Of a stretch of 64,000 bases of DNA, positions 52,980 through 62,227 are shown one piece after another. The position numbers and the translations under genes are program-made. Position 1 is the first letter of the stretch. The number at the start of each line of letters is the position of its first letter. This stretch comes from Exiguobacterium aestuarii (lineage in GTDB: Bacteria; Bacillota; Bacilli; Exiguobacteriales; Exiguobacteriaceae), in assembly GCF_020171655.1 (NCBI RefSeq), contig NZ_JAIVAC010000002.1, forward strand, positions 1 through 64,000, in the 5' to 3' direction. The notes beneath the pieces were generated by a model. The model made no database searches, was not told the DNA's origin, and saw only the letters and a program-made list of their open reading frames with translations.

Positions 52980-53630
52980 TTATAACAATAGCGATGTCGC
53001 TACAGCCACTACAATCGGAATTGTAAAGTTATCCCAATCTCGGTATGAAATCGCTTCAGTTAGTGTGGCGATGATGGAAATGATAAATCCATATGTTACC
53101 ACTTGCCACATGACGACATCATTCCACAAAAACAATAAAAATAAGACCGCATACGAGCTTAAGAACATGGCGACGCTTCCTTGGAAGGAACGCTTTTGAC
53201 CGTACAAATCATAGATGATTGTCCCATACTTCCGTCCAATCAATGCAGCCATTCCATCCCCCCAGGCGAGGACGAGTGATCCCGCTAAAAATGCAATCGG
53301 TTCTGACTCAAAGAAGAAGTATAAAATGATGAGTAAAGCGATTGGATAATAGACCGTTCCGAAAGACTTTCGTTCCGTCTGATGTACCGGTGATGGACTT
53401 TTATATAATAAGACCGCGTTCGCAAACGTGAAGAAGATGAGCGGAACTGCCGCGACGTACCAGGAATCCATTAACCAGACCGCTAGTAGCGCCCAATGTC
53501 CGACTGCGATATGTACACTTTTTCGAATCGTTTCGTCTGTCCACCCAAGACGCTTTCCAACTTGTTCGAGACCGACGAGAAATACAAGGACAATCACGAT
53601 GGAAAGAATCGAACTAATCCATTCATTCAT
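52980..53630 (-). CDS. Phytol/dolichol kinase-like membrane protein
   Basis: 216 aa, about seven membrane segments. The family signature includes RKSVHIAVGHWAL, AWGDGMAALIGRKYG and KRSFQGSVAMF, as in SEC59/VTE5-type CTP-dependent polyprenol or diacylglycerol kinases. The substrate is unknown. Confidence 0.78.
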   Translation of the reverse strand: MNEWISSILSIVIVLVFLVGLEQVGKRLGWTDETIRKSVHIAVGHWALLAVWLMDSWYVAAVPLIFFTFANAVLLYKSPSPVHQTERKSFGTVYYPIALLIILYFFFESEPIAFLAGSLVLAWGDGMAALIGRKYGTIIYDLYGQKRSFQGSVAMFLSSYAVLFLLFLWNDVVMWQVVTYGFIISIIATLTEAISYRDWDNFTIPIVVAVATSLLL

Positions 53631-53781
53631 TGCTTGACCACCTCTATGTATAGGATGTGTATAATACCGTCATTATACCTTAATCAGTGCCCATCCTAGC
53701 TTACTTTTCAAACATTTGGTAGAATGAGGTCAAATGACTGTATAGCCAACGTACGATGTTGGTGATAGAAAGGGTGGCCGT

Positions 53782-54405
53782 ATGCGCGACGCAACTTCAA
53801 TTCAAACTTTGGCAGATTGCCTTCACTTCATGCAGGTCGGAGAAATCGAGCGAGCCATCGCCCTCTTCCCTGAAGACGTGCGTGAACATTTTCCAAAAGA
53901 GCTTCGAAAAATCCACTTGTTTCATATTGAAAAGAACGGCTTGTCCATCAATCAAATCGTTGCCCTTGCGAACGCATTGACCGGAGAACATCTCTCGGCG
54001 ACGACGATTCAAAACTGGACGAAGCGTGAAGTCCGTAAAATCATCGGAGTCCCACGAATCGGTAAAAAGTATTCCTTGCATCAAGCAGCCATCATCTACC
54101 TTCTTGATGACTTGAAACACCTTTTCTCACTTGAAGAGACAAGTTCCTTATTGGCACTTATCTTCAACAACCCTGACCGGGACGAAGACGACTTCATCAC
54201 TCCGATTGATTTTTATCGCCTGTATGCGGAGTACGCCAAGTCGACGAGTCCGATTGATTTACTCGATACTCGTGCCAAGCGTTCTCTCGAAAAAACGAAA
54301 TACACACATCCGAATATCATTCATGTCTTAAAGCTCTGTTTGTACGCACACCGTGTGACGACACTCGAGCTCGAGGCCAAACACTATTTGAACCGTTTCA
54401 TTTGA
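53782..54405 (+). CDS. DUF1836 family, MerR-like helix-turn-helix
   Basis: 207 aa. The segment IQNWTKREVRKIIGVPRIGK followed by YSLHQAAIIYLLDDLKHLFS is the DUF1836 pattern, a MerR-like DNA-binding fold. Probably a regulator; target unknown. AAAGGG lies before the ATG. Confidence 0.8.
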   Translation: MRDATSIQTLADCLHFMQVGEIERAIALFPEDVREHFPKELRKIHLFHIEKNGLSINQIVALANALTGEHLSATTIQNWTKREVRKIIGVPRIGKKYSLHQAAIIYLLDDLKHLFSLEETSSLLALIFNNPDRDEDDFITPIDFYRLYAEYAKSTSPIDLLDTRAKRSLEKTKYTHPNIIHVLKLCLYAHRVTTLELEAKHYLNRFI

Positions 54406-54421
54406 TGGAACGGTTTTTTTT
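54391..54421 (+). terminator. Terminator of the DUF1836 gene
   Basis: AACCGTTT...AACGGTT with T8; the stop codon is in the loop. Confidence 0.88.
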
Positions 54422-54426
54422 GCATC

Positions 54427-54451
54427 AAAAAACACCGGTCAAGGACCGGTG
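54427..54451 (-). terminator. Terminator of the LURP-like gene
   Basis: CACCGGTC-CTT-GACCGGTG with T6 on the minus strand. Confidence 0.9.
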
Positions 54452-54461
54452 CTCGTCATCG

Positions 54462-54944
54462 TTATGAGACAGATGCAGCGAGCGGCATCCGCGATTTAAC
54501 CGTTAACGTTTTTAAGACAGAAAGGAGTTCGAACATCGATAGCTGATCTGCTTCCTTCGTTAAGCAGAACGTGTCGTCCTCTTGTTTCCGTAGCTCCGCG
54601 ACAAGTTTTCCTGCTTTATCACGGACGCTGAACTTATGACGTTCCACATCGTATTGAATCGTGAAGAGTCCGCGTTCATAGACGTTGTACTCACACTTTT
54701 TCCCGAATAACGAGAACTTGTCTTTCAATTGACCAATCGCCTGTCCGTCATGGTTCATCACGACCCATTTTTGGCAGTTCGGGATATACTTCCCGTGAGC
54801 GATCTGTCGTCCAGACAAATTGTGCACTTGGACACTGCCTTCCGCGTCGCGGTGAACAGATCCGATCGCATCATTTGTCTCATCATAAATGGTCGCCTCG
54901 CCTTGCGTAAAGACGCAACCTTTTACATAAATTAATTTGCGCAC
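54462..54944 (-). CDS. LURP-one/tubby-C-like protein (tentative)
   Basis: 160 aa with short repeated strands (DETNDAIGSVHRDAEGSV, NLSGRQIAHGKYIP, KDKFSLFGKKCEYNVYERG, YDVERHKFSVRDKAGKLVAE). This resembles the LURP-one/scramblase-like tubby barrel. Function unknown. AGGAGG precedes the start. Confidence 0.6.
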   Translation of the reverse strand: MRKLIYVKGCVFTQGEATIYDETNDAIGSVHRDAEGSVQVHNLSGRQIAHGKYIPNCQKWVVMNHDGQAIGQLKDKFSLFGKKCEYNVYERGLFTIQYDVERHKFSVRDKAGKLVAELRKQEDDTFCLTKEADQLSMFELLSVLKTLTVKSRMPLAASVS

Positions 54945-55078
54945 CGCTTTTTCCTCCTAGCACGTTCCAACCGTGATTGTTTGTATGTGTACGGTCGGGC
55001 ATTTCTTGAAACCCCAATCGTTTCTCTGTGTAGTTTTTATCTCGTTTCAACTACTACATATTTCATATGACGAAGATG

Positions 55079-55107
55079 ATTATTGCATCGATTAAAGAAA
55101 AAGACAA
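55079..55107 (-). promoter_or_regulatory. Promoter of the LURP-like gene
   Basis: On the minus strand TTGTCT (55102-55107), 17-bp spacer, AATAAT (55079-55084). A leader of about 130 nt follows; no gene or clear structure seen in it. Confidence 0.6.
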
Positions 55108-55162
55108 GCCCTTTTTTTCGACATCATTTTGGATTCTGTCGAACTTGTGAACATGCCTATTC

Positions 55163-55657
55163 TTATCGCTTATATCCCGCTTCTTTTAAGAGTTCTTCAA
55201 GCTCTATTCTTGCAATCAGACGAACTTGATTTGGCGCTGCCAATTCATACGCACTGTCCGTAAATGTCGAGTTCGTCACGACCCATCCTTCATGTGCCTG
55301 ATAATACGGAACAGCAGCCGCGATTTGTTGAACCGCTTCAAGACCGACTACCTTTTCATACCGTTTTGCTTGTACCGCAATCGACCATCCATCGGGTGTC
55401 TCAAGTAACAAGTCTGCCCCGAAGTCACGCGAGGCTGGTGTCACGGTGACCGTGTATCCGAGCGCCGTAAACACATCCTCTAAGAACAGTTCGAATTCTC
55501 GGCCATCCATTCGATCGATTCGGTCGATTGTCGACAGCCGGGCTCTCCAGATGAACCACACGATCCCAAACAGGAGTAGTAAGATACTGCTCCAAAGCGG
55601 TGCTCCGAACCACCATAGACTAACGGCACCGACCATACTAATAAGTAATCCAATCAT
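55163..55657 (-). CDS. Membrane-anchored Mrr-type restriction endonuclease-like protein
   Basis: 164 aa. Two N-terminal membrane segments (MIGLLISMVGAVSLWWFG; WSSILLLLFGIVWFIW) are followed by an Mrr-like nuclease fold: RDFGADLLLE, IAVQAKRYEKVVGLEAVQQI. The D/QxK catalytic set is present. The start is uncertain (ATG 55657 or 55663). No methyltransferase neighbours, so a classical restriction system is unlikely. Confidence 0.8.
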   Translation of the reverse strand: MIGLLISMVGAVSLWWFGAPLWSSILLLLFGIVWFIWRARLSTIDRIDRMDGREFELFLEDVFTALGYTVTVTPASRDFGADLLLETPDGWSIAVQAKRYEKVVGLEAVQQIAAAVPYYQAHEGWVVTNSTFTDSAYELAAPNQVRLIARIELEELLKEAGYKR

Positions 55658-55783
55658 CCCCATCTTTCCTTTCCACGTCCTCTCTCCCACTTTACCGTTT
55701 CGAGGGCAGGAAATGAAAGGGGGATCTGTCGAATGTTATAGAAGATATGCTCGTCTGACACCACGAAGGAGGGATGATCGTTC

Positions 55784-57958
55784 ATGGAGAATCGCACCAA
55801 TCTCCAAAGTGAGTTATTACATGCATTACCTTACGGGGTTGCTTTAATAGAAAAAGATGGAACAATCGTTCAAGCAAACCGGCCGTTCCTAGAAAAGTTT
55901 CCAGAGAATCTACAGACTCGTACGAACCTCTTTCACATGGTCAACCAGTCTCCGCTTACGATGGAATTATCTCGCCGAATGGAGCAGGGACTTCCATGGA
56001 TGTATGAACTGCCGACGATGCGCGTACATGCCATCCCTTGGGAGAATCATTATATCCTCTCCATCGAACCACTCCCTCTCGATACACGCGTGACGATTCA
56101 ACACAATGCGTTTGAAGCGATGATGCACACCGAGCTCGACATGGCGATGATCATGACGGATGCCAATATGTTGATCACTCGATTCAATCAAGGTGCGACG
56201 GAACTGTTCGGCTACGCGCCCCATGAAGTGTTATACGAAATGACCCCATTCGCTTTGTTTGAGTCAAGGGAACTGAGCGAAAAACGTTCTGCCTATCAAG
56301 ATGAAACGGAACGGTTGCTTTCGTTCGAACAAATGTTACGCCTCGCACTCGACAAAGGAGACCGTGAGTGGAAATTTCAATGTAAAGACCGGACACATTT
56401 TATCGGAAAACTCTTTATGCACCCGGTCTATGAACAAGAGCAACTCATCGGATTCTTTTTCTTCGTATTTGACGTGAGTTCTGAGATTGAACTAAAACGA
56501 GAACTTCGTTATAAGGAACAACGCTATCGCATGTTTGCCGAATCTGTCATCGAGGCGGTCCTATTCCACGAAGACGGGATGATTCTTGACGCGAACAAAG
56601 CAGCGGAATCCATCTTCAAAATCCCAGCTGAACAAATGGTCGGTCGGCAAACGGTTGAATTTATTGCCGAAGGATATCGGGCAGATGTGTTAAGACGGAT
56701 TCGCAATCATATCCAAACGCCATATGAAGTGATTGGACGACGAGCGGACGGCACGTTTCTAGAGATGGAGGTTTACCCGAAAGAAGTGACGTATCTTGGC
56801 CAAACGTTACGAGTCGCCGTCATGCGTGACATTAGCGACCGAAAAAAAATAGAACGCATGCTCGAACGAGAGAAAAATGCGATTGCCCGCCAACGTGACA
56901 TCATTCAATCGATTTTACAAGCGTCAAACGAAGCATTCGTCTTGACCGAGTCGAACGGGAGTGTCTTGTTCATGAACGTCCATGCGCGACGCCTCATGGA
57001 CTTACCTGGGATCGCCCCGAATAAAATACAAGAGCGGATCCCCCTCCTCTCCACGTTCCGTCCACGTGACCGAAGCGAGATGCTACGTAAGATGGATCAA
57101 CTGTTAGACGGAACGGCTCGGGAAGTGTCCATGCGTTTCTCCATCCCACAACCGAACGACCGAGATGAGGAATATTACGAGATGTACGGCACGACAATGG
57201 ATACGAAACGACAAATCGGAATGGACAGCGGCTTCTTATTCGTATTCCGTAACCGGACGGAAGAGGAGCGGATGGACCAGATTAAAAATGAGCTAGTGAG
57301 TACGGTCTCGCATGAACTGCGGACACCCCTTTCTTCATTATCTGGTTACATCGAGTTGATGCTCGCTCGCGATTTGACGCCTGATAAGCGAGAACGTTTC
57401 TTGAAGACGATGTCACGGGAAGCGTCACGGTTAACGGCGTTACTCAATGACTTCTTAGACATTCAACGCATGGAGGGTGGTCATCAGGAATACAAGCAAG
57501 ATCATTTCTCGTTGAATGAACTCGTCTTAGATGTAGTTGAGCGCTTCCGTGAAACGAATGACCATGCCATTCATTTCGATAACGCTGATGAAGACCTACG
57601 CTTGATTGCTGACCGGGACCGCATTGAACAAGTACTCGTTAACTTAATTTCGAATGCCATCAAGTATTCGCCGAACGAACAAGAAATTGAAGTACGGGTC
57701 CGGCATGACCACAATCAGGCCCACGTCTCTATTCGTGACTTCGGAATCGGTATTCCTGAACACGCCTTCGAGAAACTTTTTACAAAGTTTTATCGGGTCG
57801 ATAACTCCGATACACGTAAAATTGGTGGGACCGGCCTTGGCTTGTCCATCTGTAAAGAAATCATCGAATCCCATGGCGGCAGCATCGAAGTGGAATCGAC
57901 TGTCGGAAAAGGATCGACGTTTACATTCACACTAGACTTAGCGGAGGAACTATCATGA
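55784..57958 (+). CDS. Soluble multi-PAS sensor histidine kinase
   Basis: 724 aa, no membrane segment. Four PAS-like domains: about residues 12-100, 115-235, 240-360 and 375-490, the middle ones with typical GYAPHEVL and IFKIPAEQMVGR. Then HisKA with VSHELRTPLSS and HATPase with LVNLISNAIKYS, DFGIGIP, FTKFYR and GGTGLGLSI. It senses a cytoplasmic signal. No response regulator is adjacent. AAGGAGGG precedes ATG 55784, and it overlaps the next gene by four bases. Confidence 0.93.
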   Translation: MENRTNLQSELLHALPYGVALIEKDGTIVQANRPFLEKFPENLQTRTNLFHMVNQSPLTMELSRRMEQGLPWMYELPTMRVHAIPWENHYILSIEPLPLDTRVTIQHNAFEAMMHTELDMAMIMTDANMLITRFNQGATELFGYAPHEVLYEMTPFALFESRELSEKRSAYQDETERLLSFEQMLRLALDKGDREWKFQCKDRTHFIGKLFMHPVYEQEQLIGFFFFVFDVSSEIELKRELRYKEQRYRMFAESVIEAVLFHEDGMILDANKAAESIFKIPAEQMVGRQTVEFIAEGYRADVLRRIRNHIQTPYEVIGRRADGTFLEMEVYPKEVTYLGQTLRVAVMRDISDRKKIERMLEREKNAIARQRDIIQSILQASNEAFVLTESNGSVLFMNVHARRLMDLPGIAPNKIQERIPLLSTFRPRDRSEMLRKMDQLLDGTAREVSMRFSIPQPNDRDEEYYEMYGTTMDTKRQIGMDSGFLFVFRNRTEEERMDQIKNELVSTVSHELRTPLSSLSGYIELMLARDLTPDKRERFLKTMSREASRLTALLNDFLDIQRMEGGHQEYKQDHFSLNELVLDVVERFRETNDHAIHFDNADEDLRLIADRDRIEQVLVNLISNAIKYSPNEQEIEVRVRHDHNQAHVSIRDFGIGIPEHAFEKLFTKFYRVDNSDTRKIGGTGLGLSICKEIIESHGGSIEVESTVGKGSTFTFTLDLAEELS

Positions 57959-59024
57959 ACGATTATGCCTTTACCGGATTCCCTGGATTTTTAGCTGGAA
58001 AGTTAATCGAACATCTTGCGTCGTTGCCTCATCAAATCGGAACAATCTATGCGCTTCATCTCCCTAACCAACAGCGTGAAGCGGAAGAACTACGAGATAC
58101 GTTGCTGTCTACGACATCCCTTGAGCCTCGTCAGCTCGTCTTAGTGGAGGCGGACATCACGTTACCGGAAGTGATTCTCGATCCGATTATGCGCTCTGTC
58201 ATCGAGCGCGACGTGCATTACGTCTTTCATCTGGCTGCCGCTTACGATTTGAGCATTCCGTATGACCTCGGGTATCGAATCAATATCCTCGGTACGAAAC
58301 ACGTCACGGCGTTCGCTAAACGGTCGAAACAGTTAAAGCGGTACGTCTATTTCAGTACGGCCTACATTGCCGGTCGCAGGCAAGGGACCGTCTATGAGAA
58401 CGAACTCTGGCATCGGGCTCGATTTAAAAATCATTATGAAGCGACCAAATACGAAGCGGAAGCACTCGTCTCCCGCGAGATGGGCACAATGCCAATCACC
58501 ATTATTCGTCCTGGTATTGTGATTGGGCATAGTCAAACAGGTGAAACGAAGAAGTTTGACGGTGTCTATTTTGTGTTGAAATTGATGGCGCAACTTCAAC
58601 AGATGCGACCGCTTCCTTATATCGGGCGCGCGAACGTCGAAGTGAATCTAGTTCCTTATGATTACGTCGTGGAAGCGACCGCCTTCTTAGCACACTCGCC
58701 AGTCGGGTCGAAGCGGACCTTTCATTTGACGGACCCTTTCCCGCATGGTGCGCGTGAAGTGTATCGGATGCTACATGAAACGATGTTCCACCGTCCTCCT
58801 CGCGGCACGGTTCCCCATGCTGTTGCAGATGTCGCATTCACGACTTGGAAAACGCCGCACAACTGGATGTTCCGCACGAACTGCTAGACTATTTCAAACA
58901 TCCTGTCCATTTCGATACGACGCAAACAATTCGTGCGCTCGATGGGACTGGAATAGTCTGTCCGGATCTTCAAGATTACCTACCGGAGGTCGTCCGTTAT
59001 TTCATGACACACGAAAAGCCCTGA
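57955..59024 (+). pseudogene. SDR/Male-sterility-type NAD(P) oxidoreductase, frameshifted
   Basis: The first frame (57955-58887, 310 aa) has FTGFPGFLAGKLIEHL, VFHLAAAYDL and YEATKYEAEALV (YxxxK). At about 58845 the family C-terminus continues in the -1 frame (LENAAQLDVPHELLDYF, then HPVHFDTTQT, YLPEVVRYF) to a stop at 59022-59024. One extra T in ACTTGG (to ACTTTGG) restores a 356-aa protein. It is an extended SDR reductase/epimerase; substrate unknown. Coupled to the histidine kinase by ATGA. Confidence 0.82.
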
Positions 59025-59118
59025 ATGCGTTCAGGGCTTCAACTATAATGAACTGAATGATTGGGATCAACAAGTCGAATGCGAGTGTACTCCTTAACGA
59101 GAGTACACTCGTTTTTTT
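59015..59118 (+). terminator. Two hairpins after the SDR gene
   Basis: AAGCCCTGAA/TTCAGGGCTT (59015-59040) overlaps the restored SDR stop. Then CGAGTGTACTC/GAGTACACTCG (59082-59111) has T7 and is the stronger terminator. Confidence 0.8.
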
Positions 59119-59401
59119 ATACTTGATCCATTTTTTTATGAGAAATCGCTTGTTCGTGTAGCAGACGCTCGAGAACGAGGATATAGACCAACGCCACGAG
59201 AAGACCGATTATACCAGGGAGAACAGCAATGAGTGCATCCTCCAAATATATTTTTGGAATCAGGTAAAGGAATAGTGACTTCACCACATTCATCAGTATC
59301 AGTGAGGTGAGCAAAACAAGCGTCACCGCTCTTTTTGATACATCCCCGAAGAATGGACGTCCTTCTTCCTCTCCTTTTGTTATACCTAGCCAAGATAACA
59401 A
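59117..59401 (-). CDS. Small membrane protein, unknown
   Basis: 94 aa with two membrane segments (VTLVLLTSLILMNVVKSLFL; IAVLPGIIGLLVALVYILVL). No family recognised. The start is preceded by a run resembling AAGGGGG. Confidence 0.6.
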   Translation of the reverse strand: MLSWLGITKGEEEGRPFFGDVSKRAVTLVLLTSLILMNVVKSLFLYLIPKIYLEDALIAVLPGIIGLLVALVYILVLERLLHEQAISHKKMDQV

Positions 59402-59520
59402 GTTAAAACCCCCTTAATCGATTCAGACAGATTACTCATTTTTAAATCCATTATATACCAATGATTAAATGGGATAAAAGCTGATAAAAAACGATTTCGC
59501 CTTCTGATTAGTATAGACCT

Positions 59521-59557
59521 AAAAAAGGCTACAATCCCCTATGCATGGATTGCAGCC
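59521..59557 (-). terminator. Terminator of ktrB
   Basis: GGCTGCAATCC/GGGATTGTAGCC on the minus strand with T6. Confidence 0.9.
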
Positions 59558-59586
59558 AAATACGTTCTTTCTTCATACGCTCTTTT

Positions 59587-60966
59587 TTAACCAATCAAAA
59601 TCTTCTCTTTCGGATAGCGAATCTTCCGGTCGGCTTGTCGTGCGACCGTAAAGAGAATCGTCAACGATCCGACACGTCCAAGGAGCATCATGAACATGAT
59701 GAACCCTTTGCCGGCAGCATTCAAATCAGCGGTAATGCCTAATGATAACCCGACCGTCCCGAACGCCGACACCGTCTCAAACAGAATGGCGCTCGCTGGA
59801 ATATGACCGTTCGTCAAAATGACGAGTGTCGTGATAATCAGGATGAAGAAGAAGCTCGAGATGGCGACAACGTATGCCTTTTTGATTTGAAACGCATCAA
59901 TCGTCCGCTCCATAATGACCGTTTCTTTCTTACCTGCAATGAACGCCCACATGTCCGCGAAGATGACCGCTAGCGTCGTCACTTTAATCCCTGACCCCGT
60001 CGAAGCTGCCCCGGCCCCGATATACATCAAAATTAAAATCAAGCCGATTGAGGCAGGTGCCATCGTTGCGATATCAATCGTATTGAAACCGGCCGTACGT
60101 GTCGTCACGGCTTGGAAAAAGGTTACGTGTAGTGCCTCACCGATGGACCGCCCATAGAGAGAACCTTCGTTTGATACCCACTCAAACATCATGAGCACGA
60201 ACCATGCCACCCCATTGATGACCAAAAGGGACAGAATCATAATCTTCGAATGGAGGGCGAGACGCTTCCACCCTCGCACTTCTGTCGCATCAGCAATCGT
60301 CGTGAACCCGAGACCCCCAATCATGATCATGAGGGCGATGGTCACGACAATCGCCGTGTTTTGTTCAAATGACATCAGACTGTCCGGGAACAACGCGAAG
60401 CCTGCATTGTTAAAGGCAGAGACGGCATGGAAAAAGCCGTAGTAAAGTGCCGCACCAAAAGAATAACTCTCTGTACTATATAGCTCGAACGTCAAAAACA
60501 GCATCCCGATAAATTGAACAATGACCGTCGTGAAGACGATATTTCGCACGAGACGAACCGTTCCACCGGGGCCGGCTAAGTTTAACGACTCTTGCAAGAG
60601 AATCCGTTGTTTCAATCCAATTTTCTTCCCTAATACACTGAGGAGCATCAACGCAATCGTCATGAACCCGAGACCCCCGATTTGAATGAGGGCGACAATC
60701 ACCAATTCCCCAAACAGATTGAACGACGATCCGATGTCGACTGTCGACAATCCGGTCACGGTACCCGCGGAAGTCGCGATAAATAGACAATCAATCCAAG
60801 ACACTGGTTCTTCTTGAGCAAATGGCATATATAAAAGTGTTGCCCCGATAAAAATCGCAAGTAAAAATCCTCCCGCGATAAAGCGAGCAGGTTTTTCAAA
60901 CACGACTCGATAAAGTACCTCGATTCGCTTCAAGCGCATCTCACGCGCTGACAGTCTATGTCGCAT
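59587..60966 (-). CDS. ktrB: Ktr potassium transporter membrane subunit
   Basis: 459 aa, TrkH/KtrB fold. The four pore loops read SAGTVTGLS, SAFNNAGFALF, TTRTAGFNTID and SAFGTVGLSLG. It imports K+ with Na+ dependence and needs a KtrA-type gating subunit, which is not adjacent. KtrD cannot be excluded. ATG at 60966 has AAGGGG upstream. Confidence 0.9.
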   Translation of the reverse strand: MRHRLSAREMRLKRIEVLYRVVFEKPARFIAGGFLLAIFIGATLLYMPFAQEEPVSWIDCLFIATSAGTVTGLSTVDIGSSFNLFGELVIVALIQIGGLGFMTIALMLLSVLGKKIGLKQRILLQESLNLAGPGGTVRLVRNIVFTTVIVQFIGMLFLTFELYSTESYSFGAALYYGFFHAVSAFNNAGFALFPDSLMSFEQNTAIVVTIALMIMIGGLGFTTIADATEVRGWKRLALHSKIMILSLLVINGVAWFVLMMFEWVSNEGSLYGRSIGEALHVTFFQAVTTRTAGFNTIDIATMAPASIGLILILMYIGAGAASTGSGIKVTTLAVIFADMWAFIAGKKETVIMERTIDAFQIKKAYVVAISSFFFILIITTLVILTNGHIPASAILFETVSAFGTVGLSLGITADLNAAGKGFIMFMMLLGRVGSLTILFTVARQADRKIRYPKEKILIG

Positions 60967-61118
60967 CACGACATCCCCTTCACTTCTGTTATTCTAAGCC
61001 TCATGTTACTCCTCGCCTTTCTAAATGCCAACAAGAAAATGTATCTCTAACGCTTTCCTCGAATTTTTGGTATTATGGGAGATAGACTTTAAGAATGTTG
61101 AGGAGGTTGAATGAAACC

Positions 61119-61358
61119 GTGGACCCTAGTACGGTAGATCATTCGATAGAGGATGTCTCGCGAAGGTTGGAGCGCCAATCACAATGTATGCCCGCTCACC
61201 TTTATTTTCAGCTAGAAGAGTTACTCAATTGGTCACTTGAGCAAGAAGTCGTGAATCAATTGTACGCATTGTTAAAAAAATACGACGTATTAACCGATAT
61301 AGAGCGTGAAGAACGAAACATCAGCATTCAAATGCTGATTGATGAAAACGGCGCTTAA
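61119..61358 (+). CDS. Small soluble protein, unknown
   Basis: 79 aa from GTG 61119 (87 aa from 61095). Helical and acidic, with LYFQLEELLNWSLEQEVVNQL. AGGAGG is 12 bases before the GTG, a long spacing. No family recognised. It lies just before motA but is separated by a terminator. Confidence 0.5.
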   Translation: MDPSTVDHSIEDVSRRLERQSQCMPAHLYFQLEELLNWSLEQEVVNQLYALLKKYDVLTDIEREERNISIQMLIDENGA

Positions 61359-61376
61359 TCATCGGGAACGCATGTT

Positions 61377-61408
61377 GCGGGAGACGAGTAGCGTCTCTCG
61401 CTTTTTTT
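61377..61408 (+). terminator. Terminator before motA
   Basis: GCGGGAGACG-AGTA-CGTCTCTCGC with T7. Confidence 0.88.
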
Positions 61409-61444
61409 GTCCTGATTTATTTCGGAAAGGTGGAAAACAAAGAC

Positions 61445-62227
61445 ATGGATGTCGTTACGTTAGTCGGGCTCATACTCGGGTTCCTCACCCTCGTTGGTGG
61501 AATGTTATTAAAAGGAGCGGGTATCGCACCGCTGATCAACCCTGCCGCAATCGTTATCATTTTCGTCGGTACAGCTGCTGCGGTCAGTATCGCCGTATCG
61601 AAAGAACAGCTTCAAAATGTACCGAAGTTATTTAAAATCTTGTTCAAAAAACAAGAACTCCCAAGTAAATCTGGATTGCTTACACAATTTGTCGATTTAT
61701 CGACGCAAGCTCGGAAAGAGGGTCTATTATCTCTTGAAACAGCACTCGAACAAGTCGAAGAACCATTTTTACGCCAAGGTATGATGATGGTCATCGACGG
61801 TCAACCTTCTGAGTATATTGCGGAAGTCATGTCACGTGACATCGAAAACATGGAACAGCGTCATAAGGCGAACGCCGACATCTTCACCCAGGCCGGGACA
61901 TATGCGCCGACGCTCGGGGTACTCGGAGCCGTTATCGGATTGATTGCCGCCCTGAAAGATTTGTCGGATATCGAAAAACTCGGACACGCCATTTCGGCGG
62001 CCTTCGTCGCGACACTATTCGGGATTTTCACCGGGTACGTACTTTGGTTCCCGTTTGCCAATAAATTAAAGCAGTATTCGAAGAGCGAAGTCGTCATCAA
62101 AGAAATGATGATTGAAGGGATTTTATCGATTCAAAGCGGTGAATCTCCAAAAACGTTAGAAGATAAGCTGTCTGTGTATTTGTCTCCAAAGGAGCGAGCT
62201 GACTATGAAACGCAAAAAGAAGCATGA
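61445..62227 (+). CDS. motA: Flagellar motor stator MotA
   Basis: 260 aa, four membrane segments. The cytoplasmic loop with charged residues (RKEGLLSLE; RQGMMMVIDG) and the TM3-TM4 signature YAPTLGVLGAVIGLIAAL are present. Forms the ion channel with MotB. ATG at 61445 has AAAGGTGG upstream. Confidence 0.93.
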   Translation: MDVVTLVGLILGFLTLVGGMLLKGAGIAPLINPAAIVIIFVGTAAAVSIAVSKEQLQNVPKLFKILFKKQELPSKSGLLTQFVDLSTQARKEGLLSLETALEQVEEPFLRQGMMMVIDGQPSEYIAEVMSRDIENMEQRHKANADIFTQAGTYAPTLGVLGAVIGLIAALKDLSDIEKLGHAISAAFVATLFGIFTGYVLWFPFANKLKQYSKSEVVIKEMMIEGILSIQSGESPKTLEDKLSVYLSPKERADYETQKEA

